Shown: positions 13,450-20,362 of the stretch, piece by piece | Layout: the number at the start of each line of letters is the position of its first letter | Position numbering within the stretch: position 1 is the first letter of the stretch | Source of the DNA: a virus | DNA: 21,440 bases | Strand: one strand, 5' to 3' | Virus record (IMG/VR): IMGVR_UViG_3300025870_000090 | Span: 1-21,440 of that record | Position numbers and translations under genes: made by a program | The notes under the pieces: model-generated | Seen by the model: the letters and a program-made list of their open reading frames with translations, nothing else | What the model was told of the DNA's origin: nothing | The model's database searches: none

Positions 13450-14403
13450 ATGTCTATTGATGCAAAAGCAAATGAAGTGTTGTGGGTTGAAAAGTATCGC
13501 CCGCAAGTAATTAACGACACTATCCTACCTGAAAAAACCAAAGCAATGTTTAAAAAGTTTGTCGCTGATGATAGTGTACCAAACTTATTGCTGACTGGTG
13601 GTCCTGGTGTAGGTAAAACAACCATCGCAAAAGCTATGCTTGAAGAAATGGGTTGTGACTATATTGTAAAGAATGGTTCATTGAACGTAAACATTGATAC
13701 CCTTCGCTATGATATCTCAACATATGCCTCGGCTGTATCCCTTAGCGGTGGTCGTAAATATGTTATCTTTGATGAAGCCGATTACCTAAATGCTGCAAAT
13801 GTTCAACCAGCTTTACGTAATTTCATCGAGGAATATTCCTCTAACTGTGGATTTATATTCACATGCAACTTTAAAAACCGTATCATTTCACCTCTCCGCT
13901 CTCGTTTGAGTGAGGTTGATTTTACTATTGAAACCAATGATCGTCCACAGCTTGCTATGCAGTTTATGAAACGAGTAGAGGCAATCCTTGCGGTAGAAAT
14001 TGTTCCATATGACAAAGCTGTAGTTGCAAAAGTAATTCAAAAACATTTTCCTGACTTTCGTCGTGTACTGACCGAGCTACAATCCTATGCAGCATCTGGT
14101 CGTATTGATGAAGGTATTTTTGTTAACCTTAAGCAAGAGTCTATGGATGAGTTGTTTAAAATGCTCAAGTCTAAAGCTTTTACTGATATGCGTAAATGGG
14201 TTGCAAAGAACTCAGACCAAGATATGAATGAGATGTTCCGTCGCATTTATGACATGGCGTCAGATAAAGTTGAAATGAAAAGCATGCCTGGTTTTGTAGT
14301 AACATTGGCTGACTACATGTATAAAGCAAACTTTGTTGCTGATCTTGAAGTTAACATGGTAGCTTTCCTTACAGAAGTTATGATGGAAGCTGAATACAAA
14401 TGA
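13450..14403 (+). CDS. 44: Clamp loader large subunit, AAA+ ATPase (T4 gp44 homologue)
   Basis: The 317-residue protein matches T4 gp44 (319 residues), the ATPase that opens and loads the sliding clamp. Key motifs are VEKYRPQVI (13-21), Walker A GGPGVGKTT (50-58), Walker B YVIFDEADYL (104-113), and the arginine-finger SRC-type site SPLRSRLSEV (147-156), with sensor I in IFTCN. The C-terminal helical part forms the collar in T4. GGAG lies seven bases before the ATG. A zinc-ribbon ORF follows with an ATGA overlap. In T4 this message is repressed by RegA; a RegA homologue is encoded 650 bases downstream. Confidence 0.93.
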   Translation: MSIDAKANEVLWVEKYRPQVINDTILPEKTKAMFKKFVADDSVPNLLLTGGPGVGKTTIAKAMLEEMGCDYIVKNGSLNVNIDTLRYDISTYASAVSLSGGRKYVIFDEADYLNAANVQPALRNFIEEYSSNCGFIFTCNFKNRIISPLRSRLSEVDFTIETNDRPQLAMQFMKRVEAILAVEIVPYDKAVVAKVIQKHFPDFRRVLTELQSYAASGRIDEGIFVNLKQESMDELFKMLKSKAFTDMRKWVAKNSDQDMNEMFRRIYDMASDKVEMKSMPGFVVTLADYMYKANFVADLEVNMVAFLTEVMMEAEYK

Positions 14404-14606
14404 GCGAATGGATTAAAAAACTCGTAGGTATGCACACGTGTTTTAATTGTGAAAAGCTTATGAATAAAAAAGAAATATACAGTGTAGATATCGACACAGC
14501 TGAAGGTCCTCTTAATTTTAAGATGTGCCAAACCTGTGCTGATGATTTTGATGATATGTTAAAAGAGTTGGAGGAAGCCCTTGCCGAAAGAGATCAGTCC
14601 CTTTGA
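14400..14606 (+). CDS. Small zinc-ribbon protein (68 residues)
   Basis: Two C-x2-C pairs (CFNC near 14-17 and CQTC near 43-46) make a likely zinc ribbon, followed by an acidic helix (DDFDDMLKELEEALAERD). It overlaps gene 44 as ATGA, and its 3' end overlaps the first codons of gene 62 by 26 bases. T4 has no gene between 44 and 62, so this is an insertion into the conserved clamp-loader operon. Function unknown; protein or nucleic-acid binding is possible. Confidence 0.7.
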   Translation: MSEWIKKLVGMHTCFNCEKLMNKKEIYSVDIDTAEGPLNFKMCQTCADDFDDMLKELEEALAERDQSL

Positions 14607-14985
14607 TTTTATGAACGCCGTGTCTTTCTCTAAGGAAGACCTTATTGGTAATCATGATAATCCAGAAATTGCAGAAAAAGAGTACACACCTTATATGGTT
14701 AACCGTGGGTTTACTAACTTTGAGGATACTATTCTCCATGCAAATGAAATGAATATGCGAGCACACTTATTCTATGATGCTCAATTTCAATACTACCGTG
14801 GCGCATTACGTAAACGCAAACGGTTTTCCAAATGGCCTAAGGCTGATAAAAGTGAAGACCTCGATGCTATTCAAGAAGTTTACCAATGTAATCGTACCAT
14901 TGCCAAGCTATACTTGAAAGCTTTGAGTAAAGATGACCTAAAACTAATACATAATAAGCTAACTACTGGTGGAGTTTCAAAATAA
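14581..14985 (+). CDS. 62: Clamp loader small subunit (T4 gp62 homologue)
   Basis: The 134-residue protein is assigned to the gp62 family from position (after gene 44, before regA) and from sequence: ISPFDFMNAVSFSKEDLI, YTPYMVNRGFTNFEDTIL, ANEMNMR and ALRKRKRFSKWPK, matching the T4 region around FMVENALSQFPE and GKRYGKWAK. It is shorter than T4 gp62 (187), as in marine relatives. The TTG at 14581 is chosen over the ATG at 14611: GGAGGA lies five bases before it, and the PFDF segment it adds is part of the family's N-terminus. In T4 gp62 is the non-ATPase subunit that holds four gp44 subunits. Confidence 0.8.
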   Translation: MPKEISPFDFMNAVSFSKEDLIGNHDNPEIAEKEYTPYMVNRGFTNFEDTILHANEMNMRAHLFYDAQFQYYRGALRKRKRFSKWPKADKSEDLDAIQEVYQCNRTIAKLYLKALSKDDLKLIHNKLTTGGVSK

Positions 14986-14993
14986 AATAAATA

Positions 14994-15023
14994 TTATCTG
15001 ATGGTCAAGGTGGGCATCGTGAT
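14994..15023 (+). promoter_or_regulatory. Imperfect hairpin in the regA leader
   Basis: TATC and GATG near 14996-15004 can pair with CATC and GATA near 15016-15025 as two 4-bp stems with a small internal loop. It lies in the 68-base gap before regA, followed by an AU-rich stretch and AAGGTG as ribosome site. T4 RegA represses its own message, but no specific RegA site can be proved here. Confidence 0.25.
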
Positions 15024-15053
15024 AATAATTAATAATAATAAGGTGCTATCGTT

Positions 15054-15458
15054 ATGCAAAATGAAGACATTTTTAAAGGTGTCGGTATAGAGATTTCGCT
15101 TCCCTCCCCAGATAGTTTTTTAAAGGTAAAAGAAACACTTACACGTATCGGCATTTCATCTCGTAAAGAGAAAAAGCTTTACCAGACGTGTCATATTTTA
15201 CACAAGCAAGGTCGTTATTCGATCTTACATTTTAAAGAGCTTTTTATTTTAGACGGGAAAAAGAATACTTTTACTGACGAAGATGAAGCTAGAAGAAATA
15301 CAATTGTGAATTTATTAGATGAATGGGATTTAATTTCAATAGTCGCTCCGCAGGAATCAGAAAAACTTGCTGCTCCTATTAATCAAATTAAAATTCTTTC
15401 TCATAAAGAAAAATCAAATTGGATACTTGAAGCAAAATATAATATTGGAAAGAAGTAA
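15054..15458 (+). CDS. regA: Translational repressor RegA
   Basis: The 134-residue protein aligns closely with T4 RegA (122 residues): SFLKVKETLTRIGISS, LYQTCHILHKQGRYSILHFKE, DGKKNTFTDEDEARRNTIV and a C-terminal WILEAKYNIGKK. It has about 10 additional N-terminal residues. RegA binds AU-rich sequences around the start codons of early messages and blocks ribosome binding, including those for clamp-loader genes and itself. Its place after gene 62 is the same as in T4. The polymerase gene 43 that follows in T4 is not found here; dUTPase follows instead. Confidence 0.92.
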   Translation: MQNEDIFKGVGIEISLPSPDSFLKVKETLTRIGISSRKEKKLYQTCHILHKQGRYSILHFKELFILDGKKNTFTDEDEARRNTIVNLLDEWDLISIVAPQESEKLAAPINQIKILSHKEKSNWILEAKYNIGKK

Positions 15459-15461
15459 ATT

Positions 15462-15980
15462 ATGAAAGTATATAGAATGAAAGACGGTGCGTCATTGCCT
15501 GCTTATGCTACACAAGGCTCTGCTGCTTTTGATTTAACCGCATGTGTAGAACACGGCCAAAGAATTACAGCATATAATTCTTGGAATAAAAAAGTTGAAA
15601 TCGCTGTTAAAGGTGTTGGTACTGCTAGAAATGCATTCCAATTGGCGCCAGGTATGAGAGCACTTGTACCTACAGGATTAATTTTTGATATTCCAGACGG
15701 GCATGTTATGAAGATGTTCATCCGTTCAGGAACTGCTCTAAAAAGAGGGTTGACATTAACGAATAGTGTTGGTATAATTGATTCAGATTATACGGACGAA
15801 GTCTTTATGATGCTTAGTAATATTACAGATAGTTTAGCAGTTATTGAACATGGAGATAGACTTGTACAGTGTATGATTGAAAAAACACTTCGCAGTCAAC
15901 CTAAGCTCAAAATTGTTGAAACAAAAGAAAAACCAGAAAAAAAACTTGACCGAGACGGTGGTTTTGGGAGTACTGGTTAA
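15462..15980 (+). CDS. dut: Trimeric dUTPase
   Basis: All five motifs of the trimeric dUTP pyrophosphatase are present in the 172-residue protein: GSAAFDLTA (19-27), FIRSGTALKRGL (86-97), NSVGIIDSDYTDEV (101-114, catalytic Asp in the IDSDY block), GDRLVQCMI (131-139) and the C-terminal DRDGGFGSTG. A roughly 20-residue insertion (about 35-55) is seen after motif I. The enzyme hydrolyses dUTP to dUMP, keeping uracil out of DNA. T4 itself uses an unrelated dCTPase/dUTPase. It starts three bases after the regA stop. A perfect promoter for hsp20 lies inside it. Confidence 0.92.
   Translation: MKVYRMKDGASLPAYATQGSAAFDLTACVEHGQRITAYNSWNKKVEIAVKGVGTARNAFQLAPGMRALVPTGLIFDIPDGHVMKMFIRSGTALKRGLTLTNSVGIIDSDYTDEVFMMLSNITDSLAVIEHGDRLVQCMIEKTLRSQPKLKIVETKEKPEKKLDRDGGFGSTG
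15750..15778 (+). promoter_or_regulatory. Perfect sigma-70 promoter inside the dUTPase gene
   Basis: TTGACA (15750-15755), 17 bases, TATAAT (15773-15778). It would express the last part of dUTPase and the Hsp20 gene at 16049. Confidence 0.6.
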
Positions 15981-15987
15981 TAAATAG

Positions 15988-16016
15988 TAGGTGAGTTCGC
16001 TTCGGGTTCTCACCTA
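15988..16016 (+). terminator. UUCG hairpin between dUTPase and Hsp20
   Basis: TAGGTGAG (15988-15995) pairs with CTCACCTA (16009-16016), with a CTTCGG core in the loop. No U-run follows, so it may be a weak terminator or an RNA-stabilising intercistronic hairpin. Confidence 0.45.
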
Positions 16017-16048
16017 TTAAATCTTGCTTATATAAAGGAGATAGCAAA

Positions 16049-16492
16049 ATGAATACACGTAGACTAGACACAACTCTGCTTAACGATCCATTCTTCATCG
16101 GCTTTGACCGTATGGTAGATAGGATGAAAACAGCAACGCCAGGTCAAGGCAATTACCCTCCATACAACATTGTTAAAACAGGCGAAGATAGCTATGAACT
16201 ACAATTAGCTATTGCTGGTTTTAAGTATGAAGATTTAGAAATCATGTTGAAAGATGGTGAGCTTAGTATCACTGGCAAACATCCCGCTCCAAGTGAAGTT
16301 GATTATATCCACAAAGGTATTTCAACACGAGGTTTTGAGCGTAGATTTACTTTGATGGATTCAATCGTCGTTAATGGTGCTGATCTTTCAGACGGAATTT
16401 TGACAGTTAAATTAGAAAATGTAATTCCTGAAGAAAAGAAACCACGTAAGATTGAAATCAATACTAGTAATCCTGAATTACTAAACGGTTAA
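16049..16492 (+). CDS. Small heat-shock protein (Hsp20/alpha-crystallin family)
   Basis: The 147-residue protein has the IbpA-like pattern: an N-terminal LNDPFFIGFDRMVDRM, then an alpha-crystallin domain (about 38-130) with YELQLAIAGFKYEDLEI, LSITGKH, RGFERRFTL and ADLSDGILTVKLENVIPEEKKP. An I-E-I C-terminal motif in PRKIEIN follows, used for oligomer assembly. It is an ATP-independent holdase in the cytosol. Such genes are widespread in marine T4-like phages and may aid assembly of phage proteins. AAAGGAGAT precedes the ATG at a good distance. Hairpins flank it on both sides. Confidence 0.9.
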   Translation: MNTRRLDTTLLNDPFFIGFDRMVDRMKTATPGQGNYPPYNIVKTGEDSYELQLAIAGFKYEDLEIMLKDGELSITGKHPAPSEVDYIHKGISTRGFERRFTLMDSIVVNGADLSDGILTVKLENVIPEEKKPRKIEINTSNPELLNG

Positions 16493-16505
16493 TTGTATTA
16501 ACACT

Positions 16506-16528
16506 GGGAGGGTTTACGCCCTCCCTTT
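16506..16528 (+). terminator. Rho-independent terminator after hsp20
   Basis: GGGAGGG (16506-16512) pairs with CCCTCCC (16519-16525) across a six-base loop, followed by TTTAT. It lies 14 bases after the hsp20 stop. Confidence 0.7.
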
Positions 16529-16545
16529 ATGTGACAATTTGACCT

Positions 16546-16594
16546 ATTTACTTTTATGCAATTAGTGATATATTAATAATATACATAATAAATA
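16546..16594 (+). promoter_or_regulatory. Possible promoters before the small-gene operon
   Basis: After the terminator, TTTACT (about 16547-16552) and TATATT, 16 bases further on, could form a weak sigma-70 promoter. AATAAATA (16587-16594) differs from the late box TATAAATA at one base. A promoter is expected here because the upstream transcript ends at 16528. Confidence 0.3.
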
Positions 16595-16616
16595 CACTCA
16601 CACACGGAGAATTAAT

Positions 16617-16976
16617 ATGAAAAAAGTAAAGCCTATTGGATGGGCAACTACACTTACTGAACTCGCTTCAATCCCCAGAGACATGTGGGATAGCGTAATG
16701 ACAGTTGAAAAATCCCCACTACGAAATTTAGACCCTATGGTAGGACACATGATCTTTCAGTGTCTATTCTTTATTTGGTCTGGTATCTTTGCCCTAATGG
16801 TAGGAAGCTATGTCGCTTTCGGTCTTAGTGCTGCATTCCACCTGCTTTTGATTAGTGGTATTACAATCACAATTGTAACATTCCGCCAAGCTGAAAATAA
16901 TCCTGAGTCATTAAATAATATTTTGAAAGCAGGACGTAAGTATGATGGTCGCGCCAACGGCGGCGAGCATGAGTAA
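16617..16976 (+). CDS. Two-pass membrane protein (119 residues)
   Basis: The cytosolic-looking N-terminus (WATTLTELASIPRDMWDSVM) is followed by two hydrophobic segments (about 45-65 and 67-88) and a charged tail ending in DGRANGGEHE. No enzyme motif is seen. ACGGAGAA is the ribosome site. It heads an operon of small overlapping genes after a terminator. Function unknown. Confidence 0.7.
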   Translation: MKKVKPIGWATTLTELASIPRDMWDSVMTVEKSPLRNLDPMVGHMIFQCLFFIWSGIFALMVGSYVAFGLSAAFHLLLISGITITIVTFRQAENNPESLNNILKAGRKYDGRANGGEHE

Positions 16977-17181
16977 AATCCAAGAAAAACTTAATGATGT
17001 TATGAATGAAATCCAAGCGCTAATGGAATCACATCCACGAGCGCATCTTGAAGAAGATTCGAATATTCATGCGCTAATGGCATCAGCAGGTTTATATTTT
17101 GCACATATGGACGATGAAAATAGAGATTATTATCAGTTCGTATCAATGGCTATTGAAGAAAAAATGGAGTGGAACGTATGA
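16969..17181 (+). CDS. Hypothetical 70-residue protein
   Basis: A small acidic helical protein (SKIQEKLNDVMNEIQALM, then PRAHLEEDSNIHALM). The ATG at 16969 overlaps the preceding stop by eight bases. An ATG at 16942 in the same frame, with AGGA upstream, would give nine more residues and a 35-base overlap, and cannot be excluded. No known function; the sequence type looks familiar from marine T4-like phages. Confidence 0.65.
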   Translation: MSKIQEKLNDVMNEIQALMESHPRAHLEEDSNIHALMASAGLYFAHMDDENRDYYQFVSMAIEEKMEWNV

Positions 17182-17339
17182 GTGAACAAACAAACTATTG
17201 CACAACAAAAGGCTTAGGCTGGGCATTTTTGCTTATTACTATTATGATGGTAGGATTGCCTATTCTTGGGTCAGCTATTGCTTATCCAGACAATTGTAAG
17301 CAAAGTATTCTTATTCCTTGTATAGGATTAGAAAAATGA
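17178..17339 (+). CDS. Small membrane or secreted protein (53 residues)
   Basis: The ATG overlaps the previous stop as ATGA. The sequence has one hydrophobic segment (about 14-35: LGWAFLLITIMMVGLPILGS), ending in an A-I-A-Y that could be a signal-peptidase site. A tail with two cysteines (C40, C48) follows, possibly a periplasmic disulfide. No family recognised. Confidence 0.6.
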   Translation: MSEQTNYCTTKGLGWAFLLITIMMVGLPILGSAIAYPDNCKQSILIPCIGLEK

Positions 17340-17404
17340 GCGCCAATAATAAAGAAAGACACATTCCTTTAGAGGGGCATGAATTTGCTGGATGGGGAAG
17401 CTAA
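17336..17404 (+). CDS. Micro-ORF (22 residues)
   Basis: Begins MSANNKERHIPLEGHEFAGW. It starts in an ATGA overlap with the preceding gene, ends in a TAATG overlap with the next, and has AGGA about 10 bases upstream. The two overlaps argue for translation, but it may only pass ribosomes to the next gene. Confidence 0.4.
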   Translation: MSANNKERHIPLEGHEFAGWGS

Positions 17405-17583
17405 TGCATATCATTAGAAAAAAAGACGGCGAAATTATTGCTATAGCATCACGTTTAGAAGATGCTATAGGTATAGCGGATGCCGCCCGAGTTGACAAAG
17501 AAGACTATGTCGTTCAAGAGTCAACTGACCAACGAGAACTTGCTGAAGTTTATCGTTCTTATTACGGGACAAGATCGCTATGA
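17404..17583 (+). CDS. Hypothetical 59-residue protein
   Basis: Begins MHIIRKKDGEIIAIASRLED; an alpha/beta-looking small protein with no recognised family. The ATG at 17404 overlaps the previous stop and has GGGGAAG four bases upstream; an earlier in-frame ATG at 17392 is less well placed. Ends with ATGA overlap to the next gene. Confidence 0.6.
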   Translation: MHIIRKKDGEIIAIASRLEDAIGIADAARVDKEDYVVQESTDQRELAEVYRSYYGTRSL

Positions 17584-17798
17584 AACCCAATAACAAATTT
17601 GATCTTTCTGTAAGAGACATTGAAGTTATTGAATCAGCGCTAAGAGCAAAGGCTGGCCGAAGAGGTTTGGCTATTGCTCAAGGCGAAGCATCAGACGAGT
17701 CTCGTGCTGAAATGCATGAGATACAGGAATTGCTTGGACGTATTCACAACCAAAAAAATTGGTATCGTCCAAGTGATAAGTGGGTAGGTGGAGGATGA
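17580..17798 (+). CDS. Hypothetical 72-residue protein
   Basis: A helical, charged protein (SVRDIEVIESALRAKAGRRG, then SRAEMHEIQELLGRIHNQ). It could fold as a helical hairpin. No family recognised. It starts as ATGA on the preceding stop. Confidence 0.6.
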   Translation: MKPNNKFDLSVRDIEVIESALRAKAGRRGLAIAQGEASDESRAEMHEIQELLGRIHNQKNWYRPSDKWVGGG

Positions 17799-17836
17799 AC
17801 CTTTGCTGCCCTTTTAACACACACAGGAGAACTAAA

Positions 17837-18046
17837 ATGTTTAATGACTTTACAACCAACTACTTTATCGACCACGTACAATCAACTAAGAAAACAATGG
17901 TTGATACATTGGTCAAAGACGAAAAATTGTCTGCACCATTACATGCTTTTATTGAAGCTCAAACAGCTTTCTCAAAAGTTGCAGTAAAATCAATGACTGA
18001 ATTTATGAATGCAACTGGTGAAACCGCAGCAAAGGTAATGAAATAA
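17837..18046 (+). CDS. Phasin-like hypothetical protein (69 residues)
   Basis: A short amphipathic helical protein: FIDHVQSTKKTMVDTLVKD, AFIEAQTAFSKVAVKSM, FMNATGETAAKVMK. The pattern resembles phasin-type proteins, but the similarity is loose. The start at 17837 has ACAGGAGAA upstream. An in-frame ATG at 17795 forms ATGA with the preceding stop and would add 14 residues (MNLCCPFNTHRRTK) that do not look like the family core. The stop couples to the next gene (TAATG). Confidence 0.65.
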   Translation: MFNDFTTNYFIDHVQSTKKTMVDTLVKDEKLSAPLHAFIEAQTAFSKVAVKSMTEFMNATGETAAKVMK

Positions 18047-18264
18047 TGAGTAAGAACCCTTTTGAGATTCGTGCTGATATGTTGCAAATGGCTAAAGAGT
18101 ATATGGATCAAATCCACGAAACTAACCATATCTATGCAGCTAAAATGATGGAATTAGGACAAATTCAATTTGAAGAATATCAAAAGATGACTGAGCTATA
18201 TTCAGTTGAGGAACTTACGAAAAAAGCTACAGAAATGTATTCGTTTGTTTCAAATAAAGACTAA
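18046..18264 (+). CDS. Hypothetical helical protein (72 residues)
   Basis: Begins MSKNPFEIRADMLQMAKEYM and ends KKATEMYSFVSNKD; helical throughout. It resembles the preceding phasin-like protein in style and the two are coupled by TAATG, so they may form a pair. Small proteins with an NPF-x-IR start and YxFVSxKD end seem familiar from marine T4-like phages; no function is known to me. It is the last gene before the strong terminator. Confidence 0.65.
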   Translation: MSKNPFEIRADMLQMAKEYMDQIHETNHIYAAKMMELGQIQFEEYQKMTELYSVEELTKKATEMYSFVSNKD

Positions 18265-18266
18265 TT

Positions 18267-18294
18267 AAAGGGGATCTTCGGGTCCCCTTTTTTT
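18267..18294 (+). terminator. Strong terminator between convergent operons
   Basis: A 10-bp stem, AAAGGGGATC (18267-18276) with GGTCCCCTTT (18281-18290), closes a TTCG tetraloop and runs into a T-tract of seven. It ends the plus-strand small-gene operon and overlaps the stop of the minus-strand tail gene. On the minus strand the T-run is only three bases, so termination there would be weaker. Confidence 0.9.
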
Positions 18295-20362
18295 ATCTTG
18301 GACCAGCAAGGCCGTTTGTTAATCCAATTTCGCGCATTACACCGCCACCACCGCCTCCTGCTGAAACGTTAGTCATTGCAACTTGTTTATTGCCTTCTGT
18401 AATATTAAAAGATTGAGGTGCAATAGTAGTTGGCTGTATTGTTATAATCTGGCCATAGCCACTACCTGCTCCATCTTCTATGGTAGTAAGGTTAGGTCTT
18501 TCATTCTGACCTTGAACATAAGCTCTACCATTGCGATCAGTAAACATTAAATTTCCGGCTGAGTTTCTAACATAATTTCCTCTAAAATATGGACTATCAG
18601 ATAATCTAACATCAGCACCTGTATTATAATTTTGACCTAGGGATTGACTAGCAAAATTACCATCTAAAGCTTCGCGCATTCCGCCAGGACGACCACCTCC
18701 AGCGATATATTCTTGCTCTGCAGTAATTGCTGATCTTTGGTCTTCTGGTAACGCGTCAAAAGTATCACGAGCTTGTCTTTCTTTATCAGACATCCAGTCT
18801 TCGTAGGCCTGGTGTAATTCTTCTCCAATACCTTCCATAATTTCAACATGTGCTTCGTTATCAGGATTAAACGACTCATTAGTAACAGCAAAGAAAATTT
18901 CAGTTGCAACACTACCAATATCAATAGCAGTTCCTGAAATTGTAGGTAAAGGAATAGAAGTTACTTGTAGTGCGGCTGATGTGAAATCTCCTTTTGCAAA
19001 ATTCCATACTGCATATCCAAGCGATGCAACAGCCCCAACAATTGGAACACCCATAAGAATAACTTTACCAATTTTATTCCGAGCCATTCTAGCTATAAGG
19101 CCTCTTTTTTCAGTTAATACTAATCGCCCTGCATTTCTTCTCGCTTCGGCTAATCCAGCGTCACCCTGTCTAGGACCTCGGTTTCTAGGGCCATCATATG
19201 CTGAAGGTGGCCGCGGTGTTGATGTGTCTACATTAGGAAGTCCATCTCTTCCAAAACCAGCAGCTTGAAGCCTCGATTGTGCATCAGCGTTACGAATATA
19301 TCTACCGTTAGCGTCCATGTCTTGGTATCTAAAATTATCCGGTCCAATTTGAGTTACTCTTAAATTAGGAGCTGGAGCTACAGGTTTATCTGGAACATAG
19401 TCAACGCCAGCTGGTCTAAAGTTAGTTCTAAGGTTTGGATCTGAGGCTCTTAATCTCGCTCTCTCTTCTGGGGTCATATTGTCTACTGGATTAGATCGGT
19501 TTGCTGGGTTGGTCGCGCCTGCTCTTGCTCTAACTTCTGCATCTAGGTCAGGATCTCCAGAAAATATTCTTCGTAAAACTTCTCCAGTAACACCACCTGC
19601 TAAAAGTCTTCTAAAGAATCCTCTTCGGCCGGGAGTGCCGCCGCCGGGCCTATTACGATTCATAAGAGCTAAAGCTGTTCTCATAGTTAGGTTATATGCT
19701 TGAAGAGCACCAATAGACAATAAAACTGTTTTTGCTATGTCTAACCAACCAATATTAGTAATTGTATCTAAGCTTGCTTTAAGACTTGCTAATGACTCTC
19801 CAATTCCATCTAAAGAAGCTTGAAGGTTGGAAAACGTTAGTGGTAAAGTTGAAAAATCAATTCCACCTAATCCTTTTGCCATTGATCCTAAGTTGGTTTC
19901 AAATGCTGTCCAGCCGCCATTTGTTTTTTCATCAACAAATCCTTTAAGAAGATTGTACCCTACAAACAATCCCGCAGCGCCTAGAGCAAAGTTCTTTAAA
20001 GAAAATCCTGATGCAATAGAAGCTGCTATATTATCAATTTTTTTATCAGTTTCTGCTTTAGCTGCAGCATCATTGGCTTTTGATTCAGGTTCTAATGTAG
20101 GTTTTTGCGCCTGTCCTCCAAGTTCATCAAACTGTTCACTAGTTCTTCCTCTTTCAACCGCTTCTTGTTGCAGACCGAGCTGGGCTTGCATCATTTCTGT
20201 TTGCATTTTAATATTGCTATTAATAGAAGTAAACAATCCATCAAATTTTTCTAATTTGATGTTCATAGACTTAATAGAATTAGTCCCAGTATTTCTAATG
20301 AGATCACCTTCTGATTTTAAGCGCTCTATAATCGCTTTTGTTTCTTCTGATAATGAAGCCAT
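18293..20362 (-). CDS. Large tail protein, putative tape measure or baseplate hub
   Basis: The 689-residue protein has a predicted helical N-terminus (1-75, including LEKFDGLFTSINSNIKMQTEMM) and hydrophobic segments near 124-143, 206-233 and 430-460. A low-complexity Arg/Pro/Asp-rich middle runs from about 270 to 415, and the C-terminus contains a run of five glycines. Helices plus membrane-like segments, directly downstream of gp26 and its frameshift extension, fit the tail tape-measure position known from other tailed phages (chaperone, then tape measure). T4 gp29 (590 residues) is the functional counterpart, but I cannot show direct homology. Its ATG follows the stop of the frameshift product with no gap, so translation is probably coupled. 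Confidence 0.5.
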   Translation of the reverse strand: MASLSEETKAIIERLKSEGDLIRNTGTNSIKSMNIKLEKFDGLFTSINSNIKMQTEMMQAQLGLQQEAVERGRTSEQFDELGGQAQKPTLEPESKANDAAAKAETDKKIDNIAASIASGFSLKNFALGAAGLFVGYNLLKGFVDEKTNGGWTAFETNLGSMAKGLGGIDFSTLPLTFSNLQASLDGIGESLASLKASLDTITNIGWLDIAKTVLLSIGALQAYNLTMRTALALMNRNRPGGGTPGRRGFFRRLLAGGVTGEVLRRIFSGDPDLDAEVRARAGATNPANRSNPVDNMTPEERARLRASDPNLRTNFRPAGVDYVPDKPVAPAPNLRVTQIGPDNFRYQDMDANGRYIRNADAQSRLQAAGFGRDGLPNVDTSTPRPPSAYDGPRNRGPRQGDAGLAEARRNAGRLVLTEKRGLIARMARNKIGKVILMGVPIVGAVASLGYAVWNFAKGDFTSAALQVTSIPLPTISGTAIDIGSVATEIFFAVTNESFNPDNEAHVEIMEGIGEELHQAYEDWMSDKERQARDTFDALPEDQRSAITAEQEYIAGGGRPGGMREALDGNFASQSLGQNYNTGADVRLSDSPYFRGNYVRNSAGNLMFTDRNGRAYVQGQNERPNLTTIEDGAGSGYGQIITIQPTTIAPQSFNITEGNKQVAMTNVSAGGGGGGVMREIGLTNGLAGPR

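Noticed and set aside
13391-13510. A 39-codon gene with a strong ribosome site ahead of gene 44
   Set aside because: It overlaps gene 44 out of frame and its peptide is not protein-like beyond the first residues; recorded as part of a leader structure instead.
17506-17534. TTGACA in the 59-residue ORF
   Set aside because: The -10 position reads CAAGAG; not a promoter.
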